Numbered from the stretch's first letter, positions 52,205 through 61,739 are shown. The stretch: 64,000 nt of DNA from Butyrivibrio sp. AC2005 (GCF_000424145.1 NZ_AUJI01000030.1:20524-84523), one strand, 5' to 3'. Program-made: numbers and translations. Notes: generated by a model from the letters alone, not told the origin.

Positions 52205-53770
52205 TCATTCTTCCGCTCCATACCACTCTTTTGCATCTTTTCTGAATTGCTCAAGAGACGGCTGATGCATATAGATCATGTGTCCTGAAGGGTAAAACGT
52301 ATAGGAGATATTTTTCCGTGTCTCCTTCTGAAGGGGCACATGATTGAAAATCCATTCCGCGCTGGTAAATGGAGTTGCCAGATCGTAGTATCCGCCCAAC
52401 ACCCAGACCTTCAGGTATTTGTTTTCGGACATAATCTTACCCACTGTTTGTTTCAGATCGATTGTGCCATTATCAATACCAAAAGTCCAATCCATACCTA
52501 CTTGTACGCTAGATGTGTAATATGTACGGTCTGTATGGTATCCTAATTCCTCGGAAATATACTGGTTGACAGCTGCTCCAAAGGACGCACCAAGAACTGA
52601 ATTTGAAGGATCCTCAAAATCACTGGCGTCTTTTCCCGACAAAGGTGCTATATAGCGGCTGTCTAATCTACCTACCATCTGCCCTTTATCAGCGAGCAGA
52701 TTCATACAGAAATCCGGAAGGAACACCCGGAGGTCGCTCTTTAAAACATAGTCTTTATCAAGACCCGTCAATTCGGAATATTTCTTGGCTATATTCTCCT
52801 TTTCATTATCAGTCATCCGTGCCCCTTTAAAAAGCGCAGTCTGATAGTCTTCCTCAGCAAATTTCTTCGCTTCTTTAAGGAACTCCTCCAGATCCATGTC
52901 CTGATACTTTTTATCAAGCAATTTGTGATAATATCCTGTTGAAGCATAAGAAGGGAAAAGCAGCACATATGAAATATCAGACTGGGTTACCTCGTTGAGA
53001 ATCGAAAAATCATTTACATTGGATAAAAGCAGCAGTCCATTGAGTCCCATGTCAAAGTTTGACGACAAATAATCAGCAAGTCCAACAGCACGCATAGTAC
53101 CATAAGATTCACCTGCCAGATATTTAGGGGACTGCCAACGGCTGTTTCTACTAATATACAGACGGATAAACTCTCCTACCGAGGCGATATCCTTTCTATA
53201 GTCTGAGAAAAACGCTTCATCAACACCATCTGCCACATGAGAATATCCGGTTCCTACAGGATCTATGAAAACCAGATCTGTAATATCAAGAATGGAATTC
53301 TCATTATCAACGATTTTTGAAGGAAACTGTGTTGGCTGCCCTTCTTCATCCAGTTCAACATGACGGGGCCCAAGAAAACCAAGATGCACCCACTCGGACG
53401 AGGATCCGGGACCACCGTTAAATGCAAAAGTTACCGGCCTTTCAGAAGTATCCTTTACACCCTCCATAGTATAAGCAGTGTAGAAAATAGAGCATGCATT
53501 ACCATCTATCGTCACCGGCATCATACCTGCAGTTACGCTGTAATCAACCTTCTTGCCTTCAATAGTAACCTGATGCCTGGTTGTGACAGAATCAGGGTCT
53601 GCCTGCTCCATATTTTCAGTTGTAGTCTTTTCAGTTGTAGTCTTTTCAGCTGTAGTCTCTTCTGACTCCGGCTCTTCATTCATACCAACGCACATGGTAA
53701 GCATGCTCACCATAAGCACTAATCCGAAAAATCTCTTTACAATAGTTCTTGTTGGAAACATTTTTTTCAT
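52205..53770 (-). CDS. Secreted S10 family serine carboxypeptidase-like hydrolase
   Basis: 521 residues from the second ATG (53770), which has GAGGT at better spacing. The N-terminus is a signal peptide (RFFGLVLMVSMLTMC); the Cys may be lipidated, though Met at -1 is unusual for a lipobox. A Glu/Thr linker with three ~5-residue repeats (EKTTT) follows. The S10 core shows oxyanion motif FNGGPGSSS, nucleophile GESYGT, Asp in GGYYDLATP and His in SGHMIYMH. These enzymes remove C-terminal residues or hydrolyse esters outside the cell. The bacterial S10 clade is poorly studied. Confidence 0.88.
   Translation of the reverse strand: MKKMFPTRTIVKRFFGLVLMVSMLTMCVGMNEEPESEETTAEKTTTEKTTTENMEQADPDSVTTRHQVTIEGKKVDYSVTAGMMPVTIDGNACSIFYTAYTMEGVKDTSERPVTFAFNGGPGSSSEWVHLGFLGPRHVELDEEGQPTQFPSKIVDNENSILDITDLVFIDPVGTGYSHVADGVDEAFFSDYRKDIASVGEFIRLYISRNSRWQSPKYLAGESYGTMRAVGLADYLSSNFDMGLNGLLLLSNVNDFSILNEVTQSDISYVLLFPSYASTGYYHKLLDKKYQDMDLEEFLKEAKKFAEEDYQTALFKGARMTDNEKENIAKKYSELTGLDKDYVLKSDLRVFLPDFCMNLLADKGQMVGRLDSRYIAPLSGKDASDFEDPSNSVLGASFGAAVNQYISEELGYHTDRTYYTSSVQVGMDWTFGIDNGTIDLKQTVGKIMSENKYLKVWVLGGYYDLATPFTSAEWIFNHVPLQKETRKNISYTFYPSGHMIYMHQPSLEQFRKDAKEWYGAEE
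53606..53658. repeat. 15-bp tandem repeat inside the S10 peptidase gene
   Basis: Three tandem units of about 15 bp (GTAGTCTTTTCAGTT and variants) encode EKTTT repeats of the surface linker. Such in-frame repeats can change length by slippage without a frameshift. Confidence 0.7.
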
Positions 53771-53795
53771 GACCATACCTCGCTTCTTTTTAAAC

Positions 53796-54677
53796 CTACT
53801 TCATGTGCACATCCAACTGATTAAACGGAATCTCAATGCCATTTTCCTTAAGTGCATTAAATACCGCTGTATTTATCTCATCCTTTAATACTTCACTTCT
53901 TATATTCGCAGGGAATTTTACGGTAGCACCCATGATAAGCGCGCTATCCTGCACGTCAAGAAAATATACCATCCTGCTGTTTGGCGTCTTTTCGTCATAT
54001 TTGTCTTCGTTAAGTGTAAGCGGACAGTCACAGATGGTTTTTCTGATTACATCCTTCGCCTTCTGTACATCTGCATCATAGCTGATGGGATACTTGAAAA
54101 CAGCCGCCCTTGGCACATCAGGCGCATAGCTGTAATTGACGACCTTCATTGTATCTATTTTACTGTTCGGAATAACAGCCCTGGTGGAATCAAGAAGGCA
54201 GACAACTATATGTCTCAATGTCATGGACTCAACTATTCCAGTTGTTCCATCTTCGAGCTCAATTCTGGAGCCAATATCGAAGGGCTTATAGAGACTTATC
54301 TGTAGTCCGGCAAACATATTCTTGATGGCTTCCTGAGCGGCAAAACCAACAACAGCAGCAACTACAGCAGTACTACCCAGTAACGAGCTTGCTATCTGAT
54401 CGCCTCCTAAAGGAAGTACCACTAAAAGTACAATAAGTGCAAAGGTAACGGCTTTCTCTATGAACTGGATAGTAAGACTTTTACCCTTCTTTTTCTCAAT
54501 CCTGGAAAAAATACTGTTCTTCAGCTTGAGCAGTAAAAAAATCACCAAAACATACACTGTAAGAATAACCACAGCTGAAACTAATACTGCCCCGATAATT
54601 TCAATTATCACATCAGGTGTTGCGTCCTTAAACAATGATTCTAAAGCTTTTGAGAACGGTCCATTTAATGAATTCAT
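53796..54677 (-). CDS. MscS family mechanosensitive ion channel
   Basis: 293 residues from the ATG at 54677 (GGGGG upstream). Three N-terminal membrane helices, the pore helix TM3 with small residues (LLGSTAVVAAVVGFAAQEAIKNMFAGLQI) and the beta domain GSRIELEDGTTGIVESMTLRHIVV, then a C-terminal cytoplasmic alpha/beta region. It opens under membrane tension to release solutes during hypo-osmotic shock. Confidence 0.93.
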   Translation of the reverse strand: MNSLNGPFSKALESLFKDATPDVIIEIIGAVLVSAVVILTVYVLVIFLLLKLKNSIFSRIEKKKGKSLTIQFIEKAVTFALIVLLVVLPLGGDQIASSLLGSTAVVAAVVGFAAQEAIKNMFAGLQISLYKPFDIGSRIELEDGTTGIVESMTLRHIVVCLLDSTRAVIPNSKIDTMKVVNYSYAPDVPRAAVFKYPISYDADVQKAKDVIRKTICDCPLTLNEDKYDEKTPNSRMVYFLDVQDSALIMGATVKFPANIRSEVLKDEINTAVFNALKENGIEIPFNQLDVHMK

Positions 54678-54814
54678 ATTATTCCCCCGGACATATGTTT
54701 TGCATTTTTTCAAGGAATACCAACTCAATTTTACTATATTACGTTTGAATATATCATAAAAAAAGGATAAAAATCATTTTATGGATTCTTAAGATTTAAG
54801 ACGAAATTTAGCTA

Positions 54815-54850
54815 AAAAAATAGCTGACTCTATAAAACAAGAATCAGCTA
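54815..54850 (-). terminator. Terminator of the FNT channel gene
   Basis: TAGCTGACTC (54821-54830) pairs with GAATCAGCTA (54841-54850). On the minus strand the 10-bp stem is followed by TTTTTTTAGC. Confidence 0.87.
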
Positions 54851-54859
54851 CCTGCCATA

Positions 54860-55636
54860 TTATTTATAAATCAGATAGTACGTGGTTCCTACACAGAGCA
54901 CGCCACCAATAATATTACCCAGGGTAACGGGAATCAGGTTGGTAACTAAAAAACCAAATAGCGACAGCCCGTCAGCAGCAATGCCATAAACCGATGTAGC
55001 GATCATACCTGCAGGAATAAAGTACATGTTTGCAACGCAGTGTTCGAATCCGCCTATAATAAAGAGCATTATGGGAAGCCACAGAGCAAATACTTTTCCT
55101 GCAAGTTCATCCGCTGCAAAGGAGCACCAAACAGCCATGCACACAAGGATGTTGCAGAGAATCCCCTTTAACAATCCGTCAGAAAAGGAAATGTTCGACT
55201 TAGCAATAGCTGTGGATACAACAGCCTGGGCAAGTTTCCCATCCGCAAAAGCATAAGTATGAGAATAGTTAGCAAGTAACGCTATAATAAGGCCTCCCAC
55301 CATATTCCCCATATAGACGATGATCAGATTCTTAACCATGCCTTTTACTGTGGCTTTTCCGGAAAGCACAGATATGATGATAAGGCAGTTTCCTGTAAAG
55401 AGCTCAGCACCTCCAACCAGGACCATAAAAAGTCCTATTGGAAACACAACGCTACTAATAAGCCTTGCCAGAGACGGATCAGGAGCACAAGCAGATGCTA
55501 TCTGACTTCCCAAACCTCCCATCGCTATAAATGCTCCCGCCAGAATTGCCAGAAGAAAAGTCTTCCTAAAGTTCATTTGAGTCTTGGAAGTTCCAATGTT
55601 TTCATATGTGGATGCTATTTCAGCAGGTGATTTCAT
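54860..55636 (-). CDS. Formate/nitrite transporter (FNT) family channel
   Basis: 258 residues with six membrane helices. FNT signatures: FLLAILAGAFIAMGGLGSQIASA, AELFTGNCLIIISVLSGK and the second repeat LCNILVCMAVWCSFAAD, then FIIGGFEHCVANMYFIPAG with the central His. It conducts formate, nitrite or hydrosulfide as a pentamer. In a fermentative anaerobe formate export is the likeliest. Monocistronic. Confidence 0.93.
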   Translation of the reverse strand: MKSPAEIASTYENIGTSKTQMNFRKTFLLAILAGAFIAMGGLGSQIASACAPDPSLARLISSVVFPIGLFMVLVGGAELFTGNCLIIISVLSGKATVKGMVKNLIIVYMGNMVGGLIIALLANYSHTYAFADGKLAQAVVSTAIAKSNISFSDGLLKGILCNILVCMAVWCSFAADELAGKVFALWLPIMLFIIGGFEHCVANMYFIPAGMIATSVYGIAADGLSLFGFLVTNLIPVTLGNIIGGVLCVGTTYYLIYK

Positions 55637-55857
55637 ACTTATACCTCTTTCATGTATATTACTCTCCTACTATTATATGACATTCCATATTGTTTATACA
55701 TATTTAAACAGGCTTAGTTAAATTCAATATTTTGATTTTTTTATTGGTGCAGTACTAATACTTTTACTACAACCGCACTCTCTTTTGTTGTTGGTTTGTT
55801 ATTGTATTTTATTCCACGCTGTCCAACAAATGTCTCAGGGGATACGGAACAACAAAT

Positions 55858-55884
55858 GGAGCTGCTCACCTAGCGAGCAGCCCC
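55858..55884 (-). terminator. Possible terminator of the GH42 gene
   Basis: GGAGCTGCTC (55858-55867) with GAGCAGCCCC (55875-55884); on the minus strand the stem is perfect with one G-U pair. The following ATTTGTTGTT is only moderately T-rich. Confidence 0.6.
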
Positions 55885-55894
55885 TAATAATCCT

Positions 55895-57937
55895 TCACTG
55901 TTTTAGAATTAGTGTCTCATATGAAGATAATGTGATTTTTCCGCTACATGAAGCAGAAGTATACATGTTAAACATATCTTTTTTCAGAGTTATTTCCTGT
56001 GCCTCACCGCTATAATTGAGTACGAAAATGTACCTGTTATTCTCCTTTTCACGAATAGCTATCTCGCACTCTTCCGGAATATCCATTATCTCGGATAAGG
56101 GATTTATTACGCCAAGCTTCTTAAAGAAAACTTCTGCTGAATGCCTGTTAAAAGCACCTCCAAAGTAAATTACCCTTCCCTTTCCGTATTTGTTTTCTAC
56201 AAGAGCAGGAACACCTTTGTTATAGCGATTTGCATAAGTTGCCAAAACTTCAGCACCGCTCGAAGGAGATAATTCATCCGTGAAAACAGCTGCTTCAATC
56301 TCGTCGTCGTCCCATGATACTAGCGCCTTTTCACCTGGAGTTACAAGAGAAAATTCAGTAACCTCTACCCCACTGATATCAGATAAGAGACCGGGCATAT
56401 TCTTCTGTGAACAGATGCCTGTTTCATCTTTCATTCCTGCTCTGCATCCAAGGATCAATGTTCCGCCATTTTCCACATACTCTTTCAGAAGGCTGGCCTC
56501 TTTCTCAGTAACTATTACTGCGTGAGGATAAATGAGCACTTTATATTTTGCAAGTTCTTCTACCCTCGTCTCATCCTGAAGATATACGTAATCTATCGGT
56601 GTATGGGTAAACTGCGATGCTTCATATATGCCTGTTTTGCTTGTAGTTTCAATCATTTTATGCCAGGCATCGAGTTCAGAGTCAAACTTGTTACTGTAAG
56701 TTTCAACTACGCCGACCTCTGCTTTATACTCAGATCCGGAAACCTCTTTAATAGCAGCAAATTTATCATGGATTTCAGTAATCTCTTTTAATCTTCGATT
56801 ATCCCGTCCGCTATAATCAAGTATTCCATGCCAATATATTTCCGTTCCAAAAGTGCATGTTCTCCACCTGAAATAGCAAACAAAGTCTGCTCCATGTGCT
56901 ATACTTTGCATAGTCCAAAGTGTTATCTGTCCCGGCTTAGGAGTAGGTGCTGCCATCGCGGTATTCCATCCATTTGCCCCGGACTGCTGTTCCATGATAC
57001 CAAAATTCCCTTTAAGAGATCTTACTTCATCAAGCAGAAGTCCCCAAAACCTGTCTCTTAATCCGCTCGTTTCAATAAAGTGAGAATCCACGCCATATGC
57101 CATATTGGGATATGAATCATAGGTCATAAAATCTAAGCTTTCCCTGACCATACGATGATTATCAAGATTTCCGAATAAACCGTTGGTTGTGACAAAATCT
57201 CCGGGTTTTATATATTTTCTTATGATATCACTCTGCAATTTTGCCCATCTGCAGGCACTGTCCGAAACAAATCGCTTGTAATCAAGTACTTCATGAGGAT
57301 TTGTACTGTTGCTCAGGGTGGTTCTTGGAACGTACACTTCACTAAATGAGGTATACGTCTGATTCCAGAACGCCGTCCCCCATGCCTTGTTCAGGTTCTT
57401 TATGGTACCATATTTTTCTTTAAGAAACTCCCTAAAGGCAATTGTGTCGCTCTCTGAGTAAAATTCATCCTTTTCACAGTTTATTTCATTATCAATCTGC
57501 CAGCCTATTATGCTTTCATGTGGAGCATAATGAGATGCTATCCTTTCTACTATATTCCTTGTAAATCTCTGGTAAATAGGAGAATTGTAATTGTAGTGTC
57601 TTCTGGCACCATGTCGGTATAATACTCCGTCCTGTCTGGCATTTAGTACTTCAGGATACTTGTCGGTTAACCATGCAGGAGGCGTCGCTGTGGGAGTACA
57701 GAATATCACCTTCATATCCTTTTCTTTACATAGTTCCAGGAATTCATCAAAAAAGGTGTACGTATATTCTCCTTCCTGAGGCTCGAAAAGATTCCAGGAA
57801 AATTCCGCTATCCTTATGAATTCTATTCCGGCTTTTTTCATTCTATCCAGGTCTTCAGCCCAGAGGGACTTATCCCAATGTTCAGGGTAATAATCTACCC
57901 CCATAACTATTCTGTCTTTATTAAGTAGAAAGCTCAT
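55895..57937 (-). CDS. GH42 beta-galactosidase
   Basis: 680 residues. The three GH42 domains are evident: TIM barrel (GVDYYPEHWDKSLWAEDLDRMKKAGIEFIRIAEFSW as its diagnostic start), trimerisation domain and C-terminal beta domain. The acid/base Glu is in WQIDNEINCEKDEF and the nucleophile Glu in GIMEQQSGANGW. No signal peptide, so it hydrolyses imported galactosides in the cytoplasm. AAAGGAG site. It follows a truncated LacI gene by 33 bp and is probably the gene that repressor once controlled. Confidence 0.93.
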   Translation of the reverse strand: MSFLLNKDRIVMGVDYYPEHWDKSLWAEDLDRMKKAGIEFIRIAEFSWNLFEPQEGEYTYTFFDEFLELCKEKDMKVIFCTPTATPPAWLTDKYPEVLNARQDGVLYRHGARRHYNYNSPIYQRFTRNIVERIASHYAPHESIIGWQIDNEINCEKDEFYSESDTIAFREFLKEKYGTIKNLNKAWGTAFWNQTYTSFSEVYVPRTTLSNSTNPHEVLDYKRFVSDSACRWAKLQSDIIRKYIKPGDFVTTNGLFGNLDNHRMVRESLDFMTYDSYPNMAYGVDSHFIETSGLRDRFWGLLLDEVRSLKGNFGIMEQQSGANGWNTAMAAPTPKPGQITLWTMQSIAHGADFVCYFRWRTCTFGTEIYWHGILDYSGRDNRRLKEITEIHDKFAAIKEVSGSEYKAEVGVVETYSNKFDSELDAWHKMIETTSKTGIYEASQFTHTPIDYVYLQDETRVEELAKYKVLIYPHAVIVTEKEASLLKEYVENGGTLILGCRAGMKDETGICSQKNMPGLLSDISGVEVTEFSLVTPGEKALVSWDDDEIEAAVFTDELSPSSGAEVLATYANRYNKGVPALVENKYGKGRVIYFGGAFNRHSAEVFFKKLGVINPLSEIMDIPEECEIAIREKENNRYIFVLNYSGEAQEITLKKDMFNMYTSASCSGKITLSSYETLILKQ

Positions 57938-57970
57938 AATTGCTCCTTTGTTATTATTTTAAATTCAGTT

Positions 57971-58321
57971 TTATGCTTTTATTCCTTCAATTAGTGCATC
58001 CTTAATGTTATCAAATTCAAGATTCGCATTAAGAAGTGTCATATATCCTCGCTGTTTAGCAGCATTTACCATTCCATAATAAAGTCCGATATTAAAAGAA
58101 TTATTCAGATCTTTGCAGAAGAATAAAATCTGTTTTGTTCTCTTTTGTTCAAGTGTCATAGTAACCGGATTTCTTGTATATCCCAGTTCTTCTGCAATCT
58201 GTAGTATTCTTTTCTTTTTGTCTACGTCCACATATCCACTATTGTTAAGTGCACGGGACACAACAGAAACTGTGGTTCCCGAAAGCCTTGCAATATCTTT
58301 TCTTGTTATTTTTTCAGCCAA
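57971..58321 (-). pseudogene. LacI regulator truncated after the DNA-binding domain
   Basis: 116 residues, TTG start with GGAGG. The helix-turn-helix TRKDIARLSGTTVSVVSRAL and hinge are complete, and the first ~55 residues of the ligand domain follow (KQILFFCKDLNNSFNIGLYYGMVNAAKQRGY). The chain stops at LIEGIKA, about 210 residues short. The stop is followed almost at once by GH42, indicating deletion. A DNA-binding stub without a sensor might bind constitutively, if it dimerises. Confidence 0.75.
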
Positions 58322-58446
58322 CTTAATTCCTCCGGAGCAAATGTGTTTGCATTATGCACGAATATATCATTCATAAACGCCTTAATGTTGTACACATCTG
58401 ATATACTTATTATCAAATTATTTGTCATATTCGACAATATCAAAAT

Positions 58447-58600
58447 ATATGGTCACGCGTCCACATGTAATTTTTGTACATCACAAGAAACCATTTTAGT
58501 AACACTCATCTTTCACCCGAATTAATCACAATTATTTTGAGAAACGCGTAAAATGCATAATAAACAGCAAACAAAAATGTGGTCGTGCGACCACATTTTT
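58447..58600. promoter_or_regulatory. Two related palindromes upstream of the LacI/GH42 operon
   Basis: ATATGGTCACGCGTCCACAT (58447-58466) and ATGTGGTCGTGCGACCACAT (58578-58597) share about 15 of 20 positions. Both have a central CG, a typical LacI-operator feature. The second is extended to a perfect AAAAATGTGGTC hairpin (58573-58600) that also serves as terminator of the frameshifted gene upstream. They lie 126-279 bp before the LacI start. Confidence 0.6.
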
Positions 58601-58649
58601 TAGCAATAAATCTTCACTTTTTATTGAATAACACATTCCGGAAGTATTT

Positions 58650-58980
58650 TTATTCCAGCCAAAAGCCCGGCCAGAAACATGGTTTATACTCTTCTGACTC
58701 CGGCCATTCCTTTAAAAAGAACCTTCTATATTCTTCGTTGGTATCAAACCTTATGATGCCTTCAATCTTTATCTCTGAAAACCAGCCATCAAAATACTTT
58801 GAATTTGGCCCACCCATACCACAGGGTTCATGCTCATCTGTTGCATGGCACCACCATGTAAAACCTCTTATAAAGCATGAAGTCTTTCTTTTTTAGCTTC
58901 TTTTCACGATCCAAATCCTTGATTAAAAGCGGAAGAGCCTTTTTCAGTTCTTTCAAAAGTTGTTGATCTTGTCTTGTCAT
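58650..58980 (-). pseudogene. Frameshifted conserved hypothetical gene
   Basis: From a perfect AAGGAG-N8-ATG start at 58980 the frame reads MTRQDQQLLKELKKAL, then LIKDLDREKKLKKKDFMLYKR. It then needs a one-base shift near 58870 to continue as GFTWWCHATDEHEPCGMGG, PNSKYFDGWFSEIKIEG and on to a TAA at 58650. Both halves look like genuine protein (tryptophan/cysteine-rich second half). The total of 331 nt is 3n+1, as expected for a single insertion. A terminator follows. The family is not identified. The break could also be a deletion joining two genes. Confidence 0.6.
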
Positions 58981-59164
58981 TCTTTCAGCTCCTTGAGATA
59001 TTGATCGTAAATTTCAGCAACTGATAAGCATATCCCTATTTCATGATATATATGTGGTAGAAAAAGTACAACCGTAAACATATTACAAATGCAATTTCAT
59101 TACTAATGTGTTACTATATCAATATAAATAACTGCTTTTGTAATAAATTCCAAAGGAGGTTTTT

Positions 59165-59461
59165 ATGGCAAGTACTATACAGGTTCGTGTAGACGATGAT
59201 TTGAAACATGATTCCGATAGATTATTCAAAAACCTTGGTACCGATACAACAACTGCTATAAGAATGTTTCTCAAGAAAGCTGTTGCAAGTAATGGCTTCC
59301 CTTTTGATGTAACTCTTGGTGATGCATATAATCCAATAAAACCATTAACTGAAGATGAATTTATGAGCAAACTTCAAAGATCCCGTGAGCATGCTGCGCA
59401 GGGTAAATACCGTGACGCAGATGATGTAATTTCTGATATGAGGGGAAAATATGGCTTATAA
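59165..59461 (+). CDS. RelB/DinJ-type antitoxin
   Basis: 98 residues. A ribbon-helix-helix N-terminus: STIQVRVDDDLKHDSDRLFKNLGTDTTTAIRMFLKKAV matches the RelB/DinJ consensus. The C-terminal tail is flexible and charged for toxin binding (DEFMSKLQRSREHAAQGK). An AAGGAGG site precedes the ATG and the toxin gene overlaps by 11 bp. It should neutralise the toxin and repress the operon through the AT-rich palindromic tract at about 59070-59120. Confidence 0.93.
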   Translation: MASTIQVRVDDDLKHDSDRLFKNLGTDTTTAIRMFLKKAVASNGFPFDVTLGDAYNPIKPLTEDEFMSKLQRSREHAAQGKYRDADDVISDMRGKYGL

Positions 59462-59765
59462 AGTTGTGATGACCGAAGATGCAGAAAAGGATTTTGATAA
59501 CTTTCTTTATTATCTCGTATATATAAAGAGAAATCCCCAAGCAGCTTCACATTTGATAGATTGTGTAGAAGAAACCAAGTTCAGATTGGCTGAAGTTGCA
59601 GGAAGTCTCAAACTATGCGAAAACGAGAAATTGAAGTCATTCGGATATCATCGCATAAATTTTAAGGAAATGGATTATTTTTTTCTGTATCGAGTAGAAG
59701 GTGATATGGCTATCATTGACAATATGTTTCACTACCTGCAGGATTATGAAAACAAAATGAAGTAG
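59451..59765 (+). CDS. RelE/ParE-superfamily toxin
   Basis: 104 residues: MAYKVVMTEDAEKDFDNFLYYL, helix pair ASHLIDCVEETKFRLAEVAG and the core strands YHRINFKEMDYFFLYRVEGDMAIIDNMFHYLQDYE. This is the RelE/ParE fold. Whether it cleaves ribosome-bound mRNA (RelE) or inhibits gyrase (ParE) cannot be decided by eye. The start lies inside the antitoxin gene, the standard coupled arrangement. Confidence 0.9.
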   Translation: MAYKVVMTEDAEKDFDNFLYYLVYIKRNPQAASHLIDCVEETKFRLAEVAGSLKLCENEKLKSFGYHRINFKEMDYFFLYRVEGDMAIIDNMFHYLQDYENKMK

Positions 59766-59785
59766 TATGGCAATTAAAATAGTAA

Positions 59786-59826
59786 ACGCGACACTTTTCC
59801 TCTTAGGGACAAAGGTCGCGTCTATT
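59786..59826. terminator. Bidirectional terminator between toxin and msrA
   Basis: ACGCGAC (59786-59792) pairs with GTCGCGT (59815-59821), with extra CTTT/AAAG pairs inside and AATAG/CTATT outside. T-runs on the plus side (TATTTTTC) and A-rich sequence on the other allow both directions. Confidence 0.8.
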
Positions 59827-59829
59827 TTT

Positions 59830-60324
59830 CTATTTTTTCTTTGATAGTTCAAACATCACTGCCGGAATATGACAATATCCTGTCGGATTTTTCACAAGAT
59901 ATTTTTGATGATATTCTTCTGCTGTGTAAAAATTCTTAAGTGCCATCACTTCTATCGCACTCTTTTGCCCAAGCCCTTTCTCGAGCTCTGACATCTTATT
60001 ATCTATGATGGGACGCTGATTATCATCAGTATAGTATATTCCAGTCCTGTACTGAATTCCTTCGTCTCCACCCTGCCTGTTTACAGAGACAGGATCAACT
60101 ATCTTAAAATAATAATCTATAAGTTCTTCAAGGCCTATCTTTTCAGGATCAAACACCACCTTTACCGTCTCTGCGTGACCGGAGTCATTGCAGACGTCCT
60201 CATAAGTAGGATTCTCCGTCGGACCGTTGGCATATCCGACTTCCGTATTTATCACTCCATCAAACTGATCAAAAAATCTCTGTGCTCCCCAGAAGCACCC
60301 TCCGGCAAAATATATTGTTTCCAT
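59830..60324 (-). CDS. msrA: Peptide-methionine (S)-S-oxide reductase
   Basis: 164 residues, complete MsrA: METIYFAGGCFWGAQRFFDQ with catalytic Cys10 in GGCFWG, VGYANGPTENPTYEDVC, GHAETVKVVFDP and EEYHQKYLVKNPTGYCHI with the recycling Cys near the C-terminus. It repairs oxidised methionine using thioredoxin. No MsrB domain is fused. A GAGG ribosome binding site precedes the ATG. Monocistronic or co-transcribed with the membrane protein upstream. Confidence 0.96.
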   Translation of the reverse strand: METIYFAGGCFWGAQRFFDQFDGVINTEVGYANGPTENPTYEDVCNDSGHAETVKVVFDPEKIGLEELIDYYFKIVDPVSVNRQGGDEGIQYRTGIYYTDDNQRPIIDNKMSELEKGLGQKSAIEVMALKNFYTAEEYHQKYLVKNPTGYCHIPAVMFELSKKK

Positions 60325-60330
60325 TTATCG

Positions 60331-60882
60331 CTACCTCATTATTCTTAAATTTAGAAGAACCATCACCACCATGCAGAGCACAAGCGGTATACAGCCGTCT
60401 ATGTAACCCTTTACATATGGAAGCTCATAGTAAAAGACGTAACATATAAGACTTATTATAGCTGCCAGTAAGATGACCGCAACATATATAAAAGCCTCTT
60501 TTACAGAAAAACGTCCAAGGGCATACAAGTAATTGCACAGCGCTGCTTCAAGTACACCCCATCCGACTATGATGAATAACTCCGATGTTACCTGCCTGTG
60601 AAACAGCGTTCTTGTAATTAGCAGAAGTACAGCATACATCACCATTCCCGCGATAAGTATCACTACTCCTGGAATTCCACTCCGGACAATTTCTTCATCA
60701 TTTGTCATTCCGGTGGCTGTAAAAAACAGCCCCGTAAGTCCTGTTAAAAAAGCTCCTATAAGACAAATCGTTCCTATAAAATTTCCCTTCGGTGCCGGAG
60801 GCTTAAAAGTGATAAGCCACCATGCAAGGTAAAATACGCTGCATATTACCATTAGCCAATTTCCTGTGAGTATCTTAGTCAT
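60331..60882 (-). CDS. Conserved six-helix membrane protein of unknown function
   Basis: 183 residues from MTKILTGNW (60882), preferred to 60900 because AGGTG lies 6 nt upstream. About six transmembrane helices run through the whole protein with few charged residues; NDEEIVRSGIPGV is the main loop. I recognise no domain. It lies 7 bp from msrA on the same strand. Confidence 0.7.
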   Translation of the reverse strand: MTKILTGNWLMVICSVFYLAWWLITFKPPAPKGNFIGTICLIGAFLTGLTGLFFTATGMTNDEEIVRSGIPGVVILIAGMVMYAVLLLITRTLFHRQVTSELFIIVGWGVLEAALCNYLYALGRFSVKEAFIYVAVILLAAIISLICYVFYYELPYVKGYIDGCIPLVLCMVVMVLLNLRIMR

Positions 60883-60900
60883 CCTTAGCACCTTTTTCAT

Positions 60901-61739
60901 GGTAAATCTCTGTAAAACTCAGCTACAAGGCAGTAAAAAGCACTTACCAATTATCCATAGCACCCGTCTTCTTTATGACTTCTCATCATTGTCTTTCTTG
61001 ACCTTTTGAGTTTATGTAATGAACATTAAGTATGTTATCTAGAAAAAACAAGATGTATTGTTGATTGGAGTTTATATATACACCTGTTTCTATTTGTTGT
61101 AAAGTCCTCTAAAGCACATAAATTCTCAATTTGCTGTATATTATAAATACCTTTTTTATTTTTAATAAACCGGAGAATGGAGACGCTTATTTTTCTGGGA
61201 ATTCTAAATATTTTAAATTTATAGTTCTGAGTTATATCATACTGTCTTAATGAATTTCCTCATCGAACACCCTTATTGAACTATGGTCTGTATTTGCCCT
61301 GTAGTTAGTTCCATTATAAAAATAAAAAGATATGATATAGCACATTAATAGACGAAGCCAGACAATGCCATGGATTTTCCATAGCACCGCCTGGCCTCTT
61401 TATTATTTGAAGTCTGCGTAATTCCTCTTCCTGTATGATTATTTTAGCCTTTTCAAAAAGTTTATTTCTATCAGCAAATGTGACAAAAACAACTGTTACT
61501 GAAAGATATATCCAAACAGAACTCCGAATTGAAGTAATTAAATTAACAAGTTAGTACGTTATGCCGGAAGCTATCGCCCAAAGAATTTCGGATATGCTAT
61601 ACTATAATATGATCATAAAATCTCCGAGCTTTTTAGCCTAAAAAGTTGCTTACTTCATGGCTTTTAAGACGCGGGCCAGAGTGTTCGCCGGGGTGCCAAT
61701 GGAAACAGAAGCGCCTTCCTTATTGAAAAGGAGTACATA
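60901..61739. other. Long intergenic region without a clear gene
   Basis: About 840 bp. It holds a terminator-like structure at 61349-61395 (GCCAG/CTGGC with inner ATGG/CCAT, then CTCTTTATTATTT). The phrase CCATAGCACC is shared between 60957 and 61380. There is a weak minus-strand frame at about 61400-61540 (WIYLSVTVVFVTFADRN, then KLFEKAKIIIQEEELRR) that might be a kinase relic. A promoter-like TATACTATAAT lies near 61600. The last 120 bp before the ECF gene are GC-rich and could be a leader. Confidence 0.5.

Noticed and set aside
52205..53770. Long plus-strand ORFs opposite the S10 peptidase and other large genes
   Set aside because: These are shadow frames of genes with clear catalytic motifs and ribosome binding sites.
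61400..61540. Minus-strand frame resembling a membrane helix plus charged linker of a sensor kinase
   Set aside because: No start codon, no kinase motif and an AT-rich background; kept only as a note in the intergenic entry.
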